From Poecilobothrus nobilitatus (taxonomy: Eukaryota; Arthropoda; Insecta; Diptera; Dolichopodidae), in the NCBI GenBank assembly GCA_947095535.1, contig OX352774.1, positions 70,618,416 to 70,682,415 on the forward strand: a DNA stretch of 64,000 bases. Direction: 5' to 3'. Under the pieces are notes generated by a model. That model saw nothing but the letters and a program-made list of their open reading frames with translations. It did no database searches and was not told the DNA's origin. Shown in pieces: positions 1-11,691 of the stretch. The first letter of the stretch is position 1, and each line of letters opens with the position of its first letter. The translations under genes and the position numbers were made by a program.

Positions 1-608
1 ATTCGTATTAAAAAATTGATATTTATTTTTATGGGCCTTTAGTTGAATTTACAACTCTAGTCTTGACTAATTAAAAATGCGAATTTACTTTAATTAAATT
101 AAATGTGAATGAATTTTTTTTTTTAAATATTCTTATAATAAATTAAGAAGATATTTCCTAACAAACTGCTTCCATATTTATGATCAAATATATTATGCTC
201 CTATAGGAAGAAATATATTACAATCCCAGATTTCTACAACATCATTCAACTCTCATTTCTCAATCAATTCTTTTCATTATGTGAATGATATTTTTCTTAA
301 TATGTGAAGCATTTTCCTTTAGTCTTGTTTCTGAGATACGGATGGGTACTTCAAGAAAATGTATATATATATATGATAATTTTTTTGTTTTTTGCATAAA
401 TAAAATTAAAAAAAAAAAAAACAATAACATCAAATCTAAAACTCAATAATTGGTTATTGTTTAACTAATATTTTGAATTACTATTTTACTAGCTTTAATT
501 GTTTTCCGCAACTGTATACAATCATTAGTTGATACAACAAACATACAAAATATAAAAAAAAAAAATTAAAACTGTATATAATTAATTATATAATATACAT
601 ATTTTATT
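1..608 (-). other. Start of intron 1 of the shade-like gene
   Basis: I looked on the minus strand for the expected continuation of the P450 (the helix A and beta-1 region) and found no open frame with it. The stretch is AT-rich with poly-A runs (409-421, 555-564) and a short TA run near 363. It is therefore intron, and the next exon is beyond the left edge. Confidence 0.6.
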
Positions 609-614
609 ACTTAC
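609..614 (-). promoter_or_regulatory. 5' splice donor of intron 1 of the shade-like gene
   Basis: On the minus strand the exon ends ...TTG G and is followed by GTAAGT, the optimal insect donor. It sits where similarity to the P450 family would otherwise be lost to a stop codon two codons later. The exact junction is ambiguous by one base because of the repeated G. Confidence 0.75.
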
Positions 615-828
615 CCAAATATGCTTCATGTAATTTTGATATTTTATATTTCCATAAAAATATCCATTTTGTGCCAAAAAATGGTAAAATCATTGGTCCT
701 GGTATATCCCATATACCTTTTTTACGTTCATGTTTTTGTTTTAAAAATTTTAACATATATACTTGTAATATCCATTTACAATAAATTACAAATAAAAATA
801 CCAATAGGACACATAAAATTATAGACAT
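615..828 (-). CDS. shd: Shade / CYP314A1 (ecdysone 20-monooxygenase), first coding exon only
   Basis: The exon encodes 71 codons plus one base. Residues 1-21 are a hydrophobic N-terminal segment, followed by a basic stretch (KQKHERKK, 30-37), then GIWDIPGP (38-45), the proline-rich hinge of membrane P450s, LPFFGTKWIFL (48-58) and KLHEAY (65-70). The run from GIWDIPGP to KLHE.Y is, from memory of the family, characteristic of dipteran Shade, the last Halloween P450, which hydroxylates ecdysone at C20 to the active hormone 20-hydroxyecdysone, usually in mitochondria of peripheral tissues. The start is the only upstream ATG in frame, placed just after a poly-T (sense poly-A) tract. Reading stays open two codons further, but a perfect donor G|GTAAGT ends the exon at 615 (intron bases 614-609). 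The remaining roughly 400 residues, including the heme-binding cysteine, lie outside the window. The N-terminus is shorter than in Drosophila. Other mitochondrial-clan P450s are possible but fit less well. Confidence 0.8.
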
Positions 829-1970
829 TTTTTTTTTTTTATTATTGTTATTATTTTTCTGTTATTGCGCTTATCTTGTTTTTTTGTTTTGTATTCGTCG
901 TTTTTTTTAAGTCCTTTGTTTGAAAAAAAAATTGTGAAATAAAAACAGAAAAAAAGATAATCTGTCTGAAAAGAAATTAAAGAAAAAAAAAAAAACAAAA
1001 TTAAAAAAAGAAATGAAAATATAAATCATTTTATTTCCCGGCTTTGGACAAAATTTTTCCTGAAAATTTTTTGTTTTTATTTTTTTTTTTTTTTACATAA
1101 AAAATAGCCAAAGATTTTTATTTTTGTGCCAATAATAAATTGTTATTTTATTTTATAGTTATTGCAATAGTGTTTGCTTTAGTTTCAATGTGTGCGTTTC
1201 TGTTAAATTAATATTTACTTAAAATTTTTATTAAAAGATTTTCCATTGAAATTTTTTTATTCTTAAGTTTAAAATTTAAATATTAAAATTAATAAAGCAC
1301 ATTAAATTTGATACACTGGAATGCTTAAGAATATGGATAGTTTTGTATGAGAAAATTCTGTAACAGAAAATTTCGGAAAGTTTCAATTTTCATTGTCATT
1401 GCCATTACCATTTTTGAATTATTCGCAATTTCTTTTTAATTTGTTTTTTGGTATAAGCTTGGTTCACAATTATTTTCCAAATAACTTTTATCCCATCGTA
1501 AATCGAAAAAGGGTTCTTTTAATTATCATTTTGCTAAAACATATGCTTTAGTGAGTTTTGTTCTAGCTACTAAATACGTTTTTAAACTGACTTAATAATA
1601 TTGTATAAAGTGATGTTAATCAGATCTGGGTTTGAACTTATACTGGTGTACTTTTTTATTAATTGAAATTTGAATTAAAAATTTTACAATGTACATTGTT
1701 TTTCAAAAATGTTAAAAGGTTTGTTTTAAATAAATTAAAACTATATAGTTGCACCATTGTTTTGTTTTAATGGAGGTTATACATTTTCTTGTAATCAATT
1801 TTAATTTGGAAAATTTTAAATGACGAGATTAATAAGAAATTTTTTGAAGCTTCTTATATAACTAAATGTTTTTTGTTTAGGTTAGAAAAAACTGAATCCA
1901 TACAATATGGTTCCTAATATTTGTGTTTTTTGTTTATTCCTGTTCTACATAATGAGAATAAACAACAATT
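829..1970. other. Upstream region of the shade-like gene (5' UTR and promoter expected, none resolved)
   Basis: This is the upstream side of the minus-strand exon. It has long poly-T and poly-A tracts (829-840, 1081-1094) and no clear TATA box, initiator or upstream exon that I can separate from background. A leader intron cannot be excluded. Confidence 0.4.
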
Positions 1971-1974
1971 TTAA

Positions 1975-2090
1975 TATCATAAATGTGAGAAGGCATTACA
2001 CAGCCTTTTCTTCTCAGCTGTGACTTTAAATGTCGTAAGTAGGAATTCTTCTTACGACGTGTGTGCAATTTGAACCCACAGTTGCCCATA
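1975..2090 (-). mobile_element. tRNA-derived SINE (type 1), 3' two-thirds
   Basis: Read on the minus strand, this matches the intact SINE at 21530-21718 from its B box (GGGTTCAAATTGCACACACG) through CTTACGACATTTA and the hairpin-like GGCTGTGTAATGCCTTCTCAC to CACATTTATG. The tRNA head that should follow upstream is replaced by, or rearranged into, the palindrome at 2095-2302. Identity is moderate, so this is an old copy. Confidence 0.65.
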
Positions 2091-2094
2091 TGGC

Positions 2095-2302
2095 GATTAA
2101 ATTTTTGTGGCTCTACTCTATATTTGTATAATTAAAATTAAATTAGAAATATTATGGGGGCCTCGTTGAACTAATATATATCAGTAAGAGCGTATAATAT
2201 ATATCGCGCAATGTTTATACGCTCTTACCCATTAGTTTACCGAGGCCCCATACTATTTCTAATTTTTTTATACAAATATAGAGTTGAACCTCAAAAATTT
2301 AG
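2095..2302. repeat. Large palindrome made from SINE tRNA heads
   Basis: Two arms of about 95-100 bp (2095-2198 and 2211-2302) are inverted copies of each other around a short AT centre. Each arm holds, outside to inside, AAATTTTTG, CTATATTTGTAT, a TTAGAAAT stretch, GGGGCCTCG, ACTAAT and GTAAGAGCGTATAA. The inner part matches the first 35 bases of the type 1 SINE head, so the palindrome consists of two SINE 5' ends facing each other. One arm preserves GGGTAAGAGCG, while the other has a diverged A box. Confidence 0.75.
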
Positions 2303-2433
2303 CAATAATGATAACCATTAAAATAATTTACTATACTATATTGCAAGTCATATGTTAAAAGAAAATCACAGGAGAAATATGATCCATTTTTTGTGTGAAT
2401 TCACATTTTTATATTCAATAATAAAGAAAGAAT

Positions 2434-3135
2434 AATGTAAACCAACGGTTTTTAAAAGCGCACATTTCCAAAAGATAATACAAACTGAATTGCACCAGAA
2501 TTGTGACTTCCACCAAAATTTGACAATTTCATATAATAAGAAAAAATGTGAAAAGAGGAATTTTTTGCAATTTTTATGTAAGTTCGGAATCCTATATAAC
2601 TAAGAAAAACCGTTAACACAGGTAAAAATATATTACCAAAGCTTTAATTTTTATGTCTTGCCAAAGAAAAACTTTTACAGGTGCTTACAGGTGTCTAAAA
2701 ATAGCAAATTTTCTATTTTTTAGCCCTATAGCTCAAATTTGGCCCAAAAAAAATTTTCTGAAGAAACTTATATACTAATTCCAAAAGTTGTTTCTTACGG
2801 TAAATTTAAATACTAAATTTAAAAAAATTGTTCATACCTATAATTTTGATATTGATTTAAAATAAAAAAAATTACTATGGAATGACGTTTTTAAATTATT
2901 GGGCTTTTCAAAGTTTGAGGGGCTGTAGTTCCGTAATGGATGGGACTAGATGAAAAAGTTGTTCTACAAAATTAATTTTTTTATGCGACCTACCCATGGT
3001 TTAAATTTCATTTCTCTATCTTTAACGGTGTAGAACTTTTGCAAACAGATGAACAAAAAGACAGACGGACGGACGGAGAGAGTGAAACTACTAGGCACAT
3101 TTTTTCAAAATTTGTTTTTGAAAATGTGCTAAAAA
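2434..3135 (+). mobile_element. Inverted-end repeat family R1, copy 1
   Basis: It begins with AATGTAAACCAACGG and the end motif AAAAGCGCACATTTCCAAAA and closes with TTTTGAAAATGTGCTAAAAA, which is nearly the reverse complement of that motif. Near the right end it carries GACGGACGGACGGAG followed by AGTGAAACTACTAGGCACA. Internal blocks, such as ACAGGTGTCTAAAAATAGC and GTAGTTCCGTAATGGATGG, recur at 50.4-51.2 kb and 55.4-56.7 kb. It has no coding capacity, so it is probably a non-autonomous DNA transposon. The superfamily is not recognised. Confidence 0.7.
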
Positions 3136-6100
3136 GCAAAATAAACCATATAAATATTAATTAATCACCCTGCCCGTAATTTTCCCGTGTAAAATATACG
3201 AAAAAAAAATTTTTTTTTTTATAATAATTTAAGAAAAGAAAAATTTATTAAAAAAAAAAAATGTAATTAAAAACCGTGTTTTGAATGCGTCATTCAATAT
3301 GTGTTTGTTTGTAGTTAATTTAGAACTAAACCTTCATATTATTATTATGAGGTATAGATCTTGTCTATAGGGTTATTAGGTTTATATCAACCCATCTGAT
3401 CACGTGCGAATTATAAAACAAGCTCTAAATTCTGATTCTCATTACAAAAGCACATTTTTTCGTTTTATTTTTATATTATAAACAAAAAAAAATTAAAAAA
3501 TATTTTATTTTAAATTGTATAATTAAAAACTATGTTATTTAATTTTTATAATTGCCTTATTATCAGCAGTTTTTTATTTTTTTTTCAATTTAGTTAAAAA
3601 ATTAAGTAAAAAAATGTAAATAAATTTTAAATTTAGTAAATATATAAAAATAATATAAAAAATTGTCTGTATATACATATATATTTATATATAAAGTTAT
3701 AAAGTTCATGTATTTAATGTATAATTAACTTCTAACATTGGTTTTGCTTTTGGTTTTTTAATGTTTACATGGTAGGTTGGTAACCTTTCTTATCAAATAA
3801 AAATGAGTTTTTCAGTACATAAATTATCTATTCTATATATAAAACAGAGTTCATGTTTGTTTGTTTGTCCTCTAAACAATTGCTACACCGTACAATCAAT
3901 TAAAATGAGCTTCAAGTCAAAGCATTATTTGTTAAAAGTTAAGAATTATTTTGTTTTTTTTTGGTTCGTTAACCCTTTTCAGTATTACAGCTTTTACGTT
4001 TTTTAGTTCTACTGAGTAAACACTTGGACCTATTATTACAAATAGGTCTATCTAAAACTTTGTATAATTTGTTCTGTGCAGCTATAGAAAAAATGTTGTA
4101 AGGTGTAAAGAAAAAAGTTGTTGGATTGTTTGACCTGTAACAGCTTAGGAGCGTTTTAGAGACTTTTTTCGTTTTTTCGCTTTCAATTCGAAATGACTTG
4201 ACGAACTGACTTTATCAAATTATTTTTGTTTTTTTTTTTTTTTGTTGACAAACAAGACATAAGTATATAGCAAATGTGTTAAAAGATTCTCGAATGTCGG
4301 TTTTTGGTTAAAAAATATAAACTTTTGTTGACATTTAAGATAAAAACAAATATTTGAAAAAAAAAATTAGTACTACGAAGGTTAATTCCGCCTTATTAAA
4401 AAACAATTTTCAGGTTTTCTGACGTTGTGTGTATATATAGGGATCTTAAGCTTGACAAATCTTCAAGATCTTTACCTTGACCAACAAAATATTTTCTTTG
4501 ACTTTAATTTTTCATGAGTGAATTCTCACTTTTAAGGATTTGAGTTGTTAACATTTTTAATTGCTTTAATTGTTAACATTTAATTTTTCACTACTATAGA
4601 ATTGGAATTTAATTTTTAAAATTTGTTTATTTTTTTAATCTTAAATTTAAGAAAATGTAATTAGTTTCGAATTCGAATATTTAAAGATGTCTTTAAAACT
4701 GAACACTAAAATAGATGCATCAAAAAGAATCGTTCAATGCCAAATTCTGGCATTAGTATACCTGTTTGAATGGAACAATTTAAGCAAATCAGATGATTGT
4801 ACCATCCTGAATACTATTTAAGCACTATATAGTCAGAAATGTGTAAAATGAAAAAGTAATTTGTTTTTTTTTTTACAATTCTTAACAATTATTTTTATTA
4901 AAAAAATATCGCCTATTTGACAGACTAAACTGAAAGAACCTTTTGAGGTCATTTATAGGTATTAGAAGATTATATTTAAAAAAAAAAGCTCTACACAATT
5001 ACAAATATTTGAAGTTATATTGCATTTTTGCAATGAAAATAAAAAAAATAATTTTAGAATGATGAATATTATATTATATATTATGTAAATGTTAAATTCC
5101 ATGTGTCAAAATTATAAACAAATGGTGCAAACGAAAAAAAAAAAAAACTTTAAAACATCACATAGATGAAAATTTTTATATCTAATTTTATCTGACATTT
5201 CATTTTGTTTTTGTGTCGCATTTTTATTTTTATAGCTTGAAGCGTAATGCTATCTGTTACCAAAAACTTTTTATCGACACTTTTAAACTAAAATACAACA
5301 AATTTTATTAAGCGCAGACAGAGTATTTTGGTGTATATATTGGACATCCTTAGAAGTTTGAAACTAATATTATTAACAACATGAAAATAGGTAATATTTT
5401 CCGTTAGATTAAATGACAATTGACAATGTAAAAATTCTAAGAATAATTAATAAATGACAGTTAAAAGTTTAAAATTTTTTGAAAGAGTTTTTTTTTATTT
5501 ATTAATTAAATATTATTTCTTGAGTTAAGTTGAGTTGTGATTTTAATTATTATATGATAAGAGTTAAATAAATATTAAATGTTATTATTATTATTTTTAT
5601 TTATTTGTTAATTAAATTAAAATTTTTTTTTAAAGGTGAATGACATTGTTTTTAAATTTATTTCTTGGTAGAAAGAAAAGGGTAAAGAAGAAAAGGGATA
5701 AAAATAATAATAAACATAAGATAGAAAACTTCCGTTCATATTATAATAATAAATAAAAAATAAAAATTTACTAGATTTTAAATCTCAAAATAAATTTAGA
5801 ATATAGAAATTTATTTGTTTTTTATTTGATTGTTGAGTTTTTGTTTTTTTTTTTTTAGCTTTGTAATACGCAGTTTAAATTTTTGATGAAAAAAGGGGAA
5901 AGAACTGTCAATAAACAATTCTAAGAAAGCTCTAATTTTATTATTTAAATTTTTTCAACTACTGGTACATTTAATATTGTCGTTTTCTTATATATTTTAT
6001 ATTTCTAATTAAAATCGTGTCCGATTTAATGTTATTCTTCCATATATAGTTTAATTTTGACTTTATTTCTCTATTTAAAAATATATTTTAAATCTAGTCT

Positions 6101-7775
6101 TCGTTTCCAGTTTTTTTCACATGCGATAAGTACCCATCATAATTTTTGGAACCTAATTAATTTTACAATATTCTTATGGTTTTGTGTGTTAATCAGTACA
6201 TTTTGTCGTCACATTTTAGTAATTTCCCAATTCAATTGTTATAAAATTCAAATTGTTATAAAATTCTCAATGTGGTGTTCAAAAGTACATAAACTGCAAA
6301 ATATCAAAAAAAATTTTTAAGTACTTTTGACTGACTTGAAATTTTCTTATATTTCTTAAGACTGAGAAGAAATTTCTTATAGATTTTAAGGAGATACTAT
6401 TTTCTTAAGCTCAACTATTTTAAATATTTTAGGTTCTCATATATTGATCCTAATATATTTCGGTAGATTAACAAAATGCAGAAAGTTGTATTGGGGGACG
6501 ATAATATCTAATTATTGCTACTGCTGTGACAGTGGAGTTGCCTTCAATTATTATATCATACAGGAAAGTGTTATATATATACTACTGTATGTTTTAACTT
6601 TTGATGGCTATAACAATTTATAGCAAACTACAATTTCCGTTAACATAATTATTAATAATCAACTTTTATATAATAAAGATTGCTTAGATACTATAACAGT
6701 TATATTATGAACAATTGGCCTGTTTATAACCGATATAAAATAATAAACAACGTATTTCTTTAGGCTCTATTATCTCAGTAATGATTGAAAATAAACCTCT
6801 CAATACAAAGTTGTTTTTTACTTGTTTTCGCCTTCTCTATCATTTCCTAAAGTTATGTTGCTTACAGCTAAAATACCTATTGCATATTATATAACATATA
6901 TTATTATATAAAACAATATTGTATAACTATTACATAAATACAACAAACTAAAAGTTCTAATGTGATGATTTATTCTTATTTAATATCTGAGCTTAAATAA
7001 AGCTATTTAAGTACAATTTTAAGCAAAAAATTCCTTTTCTAATATAAGCATAATCTTAATTTTGATCAGAAAATTTAATTCATTTATTACTGCATTCTAT
7101 ATATTATGCATTTTGTAAAATGATTGTGTAATTTCACCTTCAAATTTAACATTAAACCCAATTAAATATAAAATTTACACAAAAAATGCATATTTTTAGA
7201 ATTTTTTTTTTTTTTATTAAATGATAATAAATTTATTATCAATTTTAATTTTTTATAAAATAAAATTTTAATTAATTTGCAATAAAAATCCAATTTAAAT
7301 AATTTTTTTTTGTTTTTGTTTTTTTTTTTTAATTAAATGGATGATATGTGCTCTAATTTATGTATTATATCAGAGGAATTTTATAGGTTCATCAATTTAC
7401 AAATTGATTAAAATGTAAAAAAACAAAATAACAAATCCATAACTTGTAAATTTTTAAAGATTGGATATCTGGAGTTGAATTTTAAAAAATTCTCTTCCGC
7501 ATACCAATTTATTGCGTGCACATCAGAATATTATTTTCTATACTAAATCAAAAAAAAAACAAACGCAGCGGGTGCATAATTTGCATAAATTCAATTTCTG
7601 TTATATATTATCATTGAACTTCTTCTAAGATTTAACTATTCAATTATCTAAAAAGAGAATGTAATTAAAATGGTTTAAAACTAGTTCTTAACCTCATTTT
7701 TTCTTTATATACACACAAACATAAAACAAAACTTAATAAAAAAAAAAAGAAGAAGGCGACTATCTAAATTTATAG
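3136..7775. other. Non-coding AT-rich stretch, nothing assigned
   Basis: Only poly-A/T tracts, TA-rich runs (3660-3690, 6890-6930) and a small 8-bp stem GACCTATT/AATAGGTC near 4027 are seen. The longest open frames (for example 6057-6320, + strand) are rich in F, I, Y and N and have no family motif, as expected by chance in such DNA. Confidence 0.5.
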
Positions 7776-8752
7776 TGGGAGCGGTACAAAATCTCGGTGT
7801 ATAAAATTTCGTTTTTACAAAATCTTGTTTTTCCAAAATCTCATTTAACAAAATCTTGGTGGACAAAATCTCGTTTTTTTTTGAAAATCTTGTTTTTTGA
7901 AAATCTCATTTTTTTGGCTTAACTTTAAAATAGCTTACGAATGTTTGTAAAAAATATTATTATGAGGGATTTTAGAGTTGGATTCAAATTCAGGATTGCT
8001 CTCTTTTTCAGAATATTTATATATGTATATATGTGAGATTCTGAATTAGGAGAGATTTTAGAGTTGGTTACAGAATCAGAGTTATACACCTTCTACAGAA
8101 TAAAGAAGATATATAAATATTTAAAAATAAAAAAAAGAGATTTTGTAAAAACGAGATTTTGTCCACCGAGATTTTGCCAGACGAGATTTTGAAAAAAGGA
8201 AATTTTATCCACCATGATTTTGTCAAACGAGATTTTGTAAAATCGAGATTTTAAAAAACTAGATTTCATACCAAACCCTTTATATATATTTTAGTTTTGT
8301 TTTATTTTAACTTTTAAGTATAAATTTTCATTTTTTTGGCTTAACTTTAAAATAGCTTACGAATGTTTGTAAAAAATATTATTATGAGGGATTTTAGAGT
8401 TGGATTCAAATTCAGCATTGCTCTCTTTTTCAGAATATTTATATATGTATATATGTGAGATTCTGAGTTAGGAGAGATTTTAGAGTTGGTTACAGAATCA
8501 GAGTTATACACCTTCTACAGAATAAAGAAGATATATAAATATTTAAAAATAAAAAAAAGAGATTTTGTAAAAACGAGATTTTGTCCACCGAGATTTTGTC
8601 AGACGAGATTTTGAAAAAAGGAAATTTTATCCACCAAGATTTTGTCAAACGAGATTTTGTAAAAACGAGATTTTGAAAAACTAGATTTCATACCAGACCC
8701 TTTATATGTATTTTAGTTTTGTTTTATTTTAACTTTTAAGTATAAATTTTCA
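7776..8752. mobile_element. Foldback element, arm motif AAAATCTCG, with an internal 422-bp tandem duplication
   Basis: The left arm (about 7776-7910) is an array of variants of AAAATCTCGTTTTACA. The right arm (about 8135-8277) is the same array inverted (ACGAGATTTTGT, CCGAGATTTTG). The tips GGGAGCGGTACAAAATCT and, inverted, GGGTTTGGTATGAAATCTAG match loosely. Between the arms lie about 1.7 units of the 86-bp core repeat found at several other loci. The core plus right arm (7909-8330) is repeated once more at 8331-8752. Confidence 0.75.
7909..8752. repeat. Recent tandem duplication, two units of 422 bp
   Basis: Units 7909-8330 and 8331-8752 are the same length and differ at about eight positions by eye (roughly 98 percent identical). 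Both end in TATAAATTTTCA. The duplicated block is the core and right arm of the foldback element, not the whole element. Its age is clearly younger than that of most repeats in the window. Confidence 0.9.
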
Positions 8753-9440
8753 AACGTAATATACAGTACAGACACAATGCATGTGGCGTTATTAAATGCT
8801 TCTTTATTATGCGTTTTGCAAAAAAAAAAATAATTTAAATTGAGAATCGTTGTTAGTATATATATACATATATACATATTTAGTATATACTGTGTAGGTA
8901 TACTATATAGAATACAATTTGGAATTGTCTAAGTCTAATATTGTTTTTAAATATTTTTATTTCTTATCAAATATAGACAAGGAAGTGGAATTTTAAATAA
9001 CGACATTCTTAAGAGATGCAAATTTACCGTAAATAGTTATATATGTATATTTTTAGTTGATATGCATTCCTCTTTGTTTAGAAATTTCGTTAGTTTAATT
9101 TCTTTTGCTTTTTAGATGAAGATAAAAATTTAAAGAAATTAATTTATTTTCACTAAATGCGTCTATGTATATTATATGGTCACAGATATTATGCATATAT
9201 AGACGAGAGTAAATAAAATCTTAGTTGTCAACGGGTACTAAAACACAATTGTCATTATGTAATACTTTAAATAATTTTGGAAAACAAATGCCGAAAATTC
9301 GGAGCTTACTTTTTTCTCGGAAAAAGAACTCACAAAGGAGAACAGAAGAATTGGGAAGGAATATAAGATAGATATAATAAATATGTCACAATTTAAAAGT
9401 AAGAGGCATGCAGAACTCTTGTTTTTCAAATTTTTGTTTT
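8753..9440. other. Non-coding stretch, nothing assigned
   Basis: It contains TA-rich runs near 8858-8900 and ordinary AT-rich DNA. No gene, RNA or repeat family was recognised. Confidence 0.45.
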
Positions 9441-9441
9441 C

Positions 9442-9600
9442 TTACTTCACTTCCTGGAGGGCTTCTAATCGCACTCTGTTATACACCAGTTGCTTAATTT
9501 CTGCCCACGTTAAAACGTTTACCGGTTCCTTTAATTTTCTCACACTCCCCACACCCACAATCCTTTTTCTCTGTGGATTGCAGTCAAAAGCCTGATGATT
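9442..9600 (-). pseudogene. Non-LTR retrotransposon, C-terminal end of reverse transcriptase ORF (fragment)
   Basis: A minus-strand frame of about 50 codons ends in a stop at 9442-9444 and reads CNPQRKR ... LTWAEIKQLVYNRVRLEAL. This layout of NPQGKR followed by TW.E.K.LAQNR..W is typical of the extreme C-terminus of RTE/CR1-like endonuclease-reverse transcriptase proteins, after the polymerase domain. The same block is clearer at 29092-29292. The stretch is less AT-rich than its surroundings, which fits inserted DNA. The copy is short and lacks the expected conserved tryptophan, so the call is tentative. Confidence 0.5.
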
Positions 9601-11107
9601 AATGTTTTTTTGCGCTTACCGAATCGTATGACGTATCCAACTCCATTTACGTTTCTTTATTTGAGAAAGTATCGTTTCTTGTCTACAGATTATTAGTACG
9701 CTTTTATAAAATAGTACATCGTATATTAAATTGCATTAAAAATAATATACATTACGCTAATGGATGTCACAATTTGTTAAATTACTTTGGAGCTTCAGAT
9801 AGCATCAGAAATGTCATAAAAAAGATAACAACGGTTAATTAGGCCTATAAAAATCATTTAGAATGGAAGCAGTGCTTTTTCAGATCGAAAGATCTTTTAC
9901 GTTTTCCAAAGATCTTGACCTGTTACATTTTAATTTAATTTTTCAGAAAAGTTCCAATTAAAAATAAATCTTATGGAACCGAATTTTTACTTAAATTTTG
10001 TTGTCTAATGTCAATTAGATTCTCTAAATACAGAAATTGGTTCCCAAATTGATCGTACTATCAAATTTTAAGGAGATAACTGTAGATTGGAAGATATTTT
10101 TTTTTTAATTTCGACTTTAAAAACACATGAGTTATTTAAAAACATTGTCTGTGGCTCGTAAAAGCTATTCCTTGACTTCAACTAATGAGTTATTTTAAAA
10201 TTAGTTATAGAAAATATAAGAGAAGACATTTCATGAAGTTAGACAACTCTTTAAAAAATTATACCTATTATATTTTTATATATGTATGTACTTATAAGTA
10301 TCTATTTATCTGTTTTAATGCTGTAGGTAGGTCTTCTTACAATGCTTCAGAAAGTAAAAAAATGTTTTGTTTTGTTATTATTTTTATTTTTATATGTACT
10401 TTCAAATCACATTTTCAATTTATCATCCATAATAATTCACAATACCACAGCAAATTATTTTCAATTTGCTATCAATTTTGGTGTTATTTAAACAGAAAAT
10501 AGAATAAATCTGCCAACACCTCTCCTATCTTTGACAGCTAATCAAGTGATGAACATAAAAAAGGTTAAAAATTTGACATGATCGTTTTAAATAAAATTAA
10601 AAAAAAAAAATAATAAGTAATTAAGAAAAAAAAAATGGTTTAATTCTGGTTATCGGAACCAAAAAAGTTATGAAAACAAAACAAAAATTAAAACAATATT
10701 AAAATTTTAATGACTTCAAGAATAGAGGGACAAAATTAATTAAGAAAAAATTTATAAAAATTTGTTTTATATATAAATAAAACATTCTTATTTGGTTTTT
10801 TATACATGCAATTTATGAACAATATAGCTGACTTTAACCATTTTAAATATATGGTTTTGGTCATATGAGATTCTCAAACAAAGTTTAATTAAGATTTTTC
10901 TTAAACTGTAATTTTTACAGAAATTCTTACAATGCAAGCCCTAAGTGATGGAAATTAGCTAAACAATCCGCAAAAGATTTGCTCATGTCTTTCCAATTTT
11001 CCTTTTGATTATAACGTTTTTTATTTTAACTGCTTAAAGTTCGGTACTTCATAGTGTTATTAAAATAATTTACAATTTAGTTATTATTTCAGTGGTTCAT
11101 ATAAGGA
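9601..11107. other. Non-coding stretch, nothing assigned
   Basis: Apart from a 105-codon open frame at 10185-10502 (+ strand) with no recognisable motif and composition typical of random AT-rich sequence, I see only homopolymer tracts. Confidence 0.45.
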
Positions 11108-11385
11108 TTGTAAGTATATTTTCGCACATTTTCCAAAAAAAAAAAAAAAAAATTGAAAAATTTGCGTATTAGTTTCATTTTGTCCGTTCGTCCGATTGTC
11201 TGTTTAGAAAACTTATATATACTGTTAAAGCCAGAATAATGAAATTTTAAACATGGATAGGTCTCATAAAAAAAAATCAATGTGGTGGAATAACTTTTTT
11301 ATGTAGCTTCGCCCAGCCTTTCAAAGTTGGAAAAAACCTTATTTTCAAATGTGCATATCTCAGGTTCTGGTTAATATTTTTTGAA
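11108..11385 (-). mobile_element. Inverted-end repeat family R1, right-end fragment on the minus strand
   Basis: Read on the minus strand it runs from ATATGCACATTTGAAAATA through AGTTATTCCACCACATT, TTATGAGACCTATCCATG and a degenerate tract ACAATCGGACGAACGGAC to GGAAAATGTGCGAAAATA. This follows the order seen at the right ends of the copies at 51.0-51.2 and 56.4-56.7 kb. It is more diverged than those, and its left part is interrupted next to the foldback element at 11386. Confidence 0.6.
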
Positions 11386-11691
11386 GGAGCGCTACGAATG
11401 CTCGTATCTGAAAAACTCGTTTTTTAAATTCTCGCTTTTTTTTAAAATCTTCAATAATTTGTTTAGCGGGGGTTTGGGGTGGCACCCTCCACTAGTTCAA
11501 AAGTTTTCATCTTGCAAAAAAAAAAAAATAATTATATGAGTTTAAATATCTGACCTTTGATAGCCATATCTTTCTTGTCAAAATGTTGCTAAAAATAAAA
11601 GCAAATAAAAAAAAAGCAAAAGAAGAAGTAAATTTTAAGAAATGAGATTTGGATAAAACGAGTTCTTGAGATATGAGTATCCGTACTCAAC
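11386..11691. mobile_element. Foldback element, arm motif CTCG/CTCAT (same group as 7776-8752)
   Basis: The left end GGAGCGCTACGAATGCTCG continues as ATCTGAAAAACTCG and AAATTCTCGC. The right end, inverted, reads GTACGGATACTCATATCTC, AGAACTCGTTTT and CAAATCTCATTTC. The arms are about 55 bp and roughly 70 percent matched by eye. The tip resembles those of the elements at 7776 and 39610. The centre does not contain the 86-bp core, but has a G-rich piece (GCGGGGGTTTGGGG) instead. Confidence 0.6.

Noticed and set aside
1..608. Search for exon 2 of the P450 gene
   Set aside because: No minus-strand frame continues the family sequence after KLHEAY, and the stretch has stops in all frames, so it is intron.
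7776..8752. Regularly repeated short motifs that might look like a CRISPR array
   Set aside because: The motif copies are degenerate, irregularly spaced and inverted between two arms, and the genome is eukaryotic.
9383..9595. 70-codon plus-strand open frame
   Set aside because: It overlaps a minus-strand frame that reads as a LINE C-terminus, so the plus frame is a shadow.
10185..10502. Longest open frame of the window (105 codons, plus strand)
   Set aside because: The product is a F/Y/I/S-rich mixture with no domain. AT-rich, low-GC DNA gives such frames by chance, and there is no start context or splice evidence.
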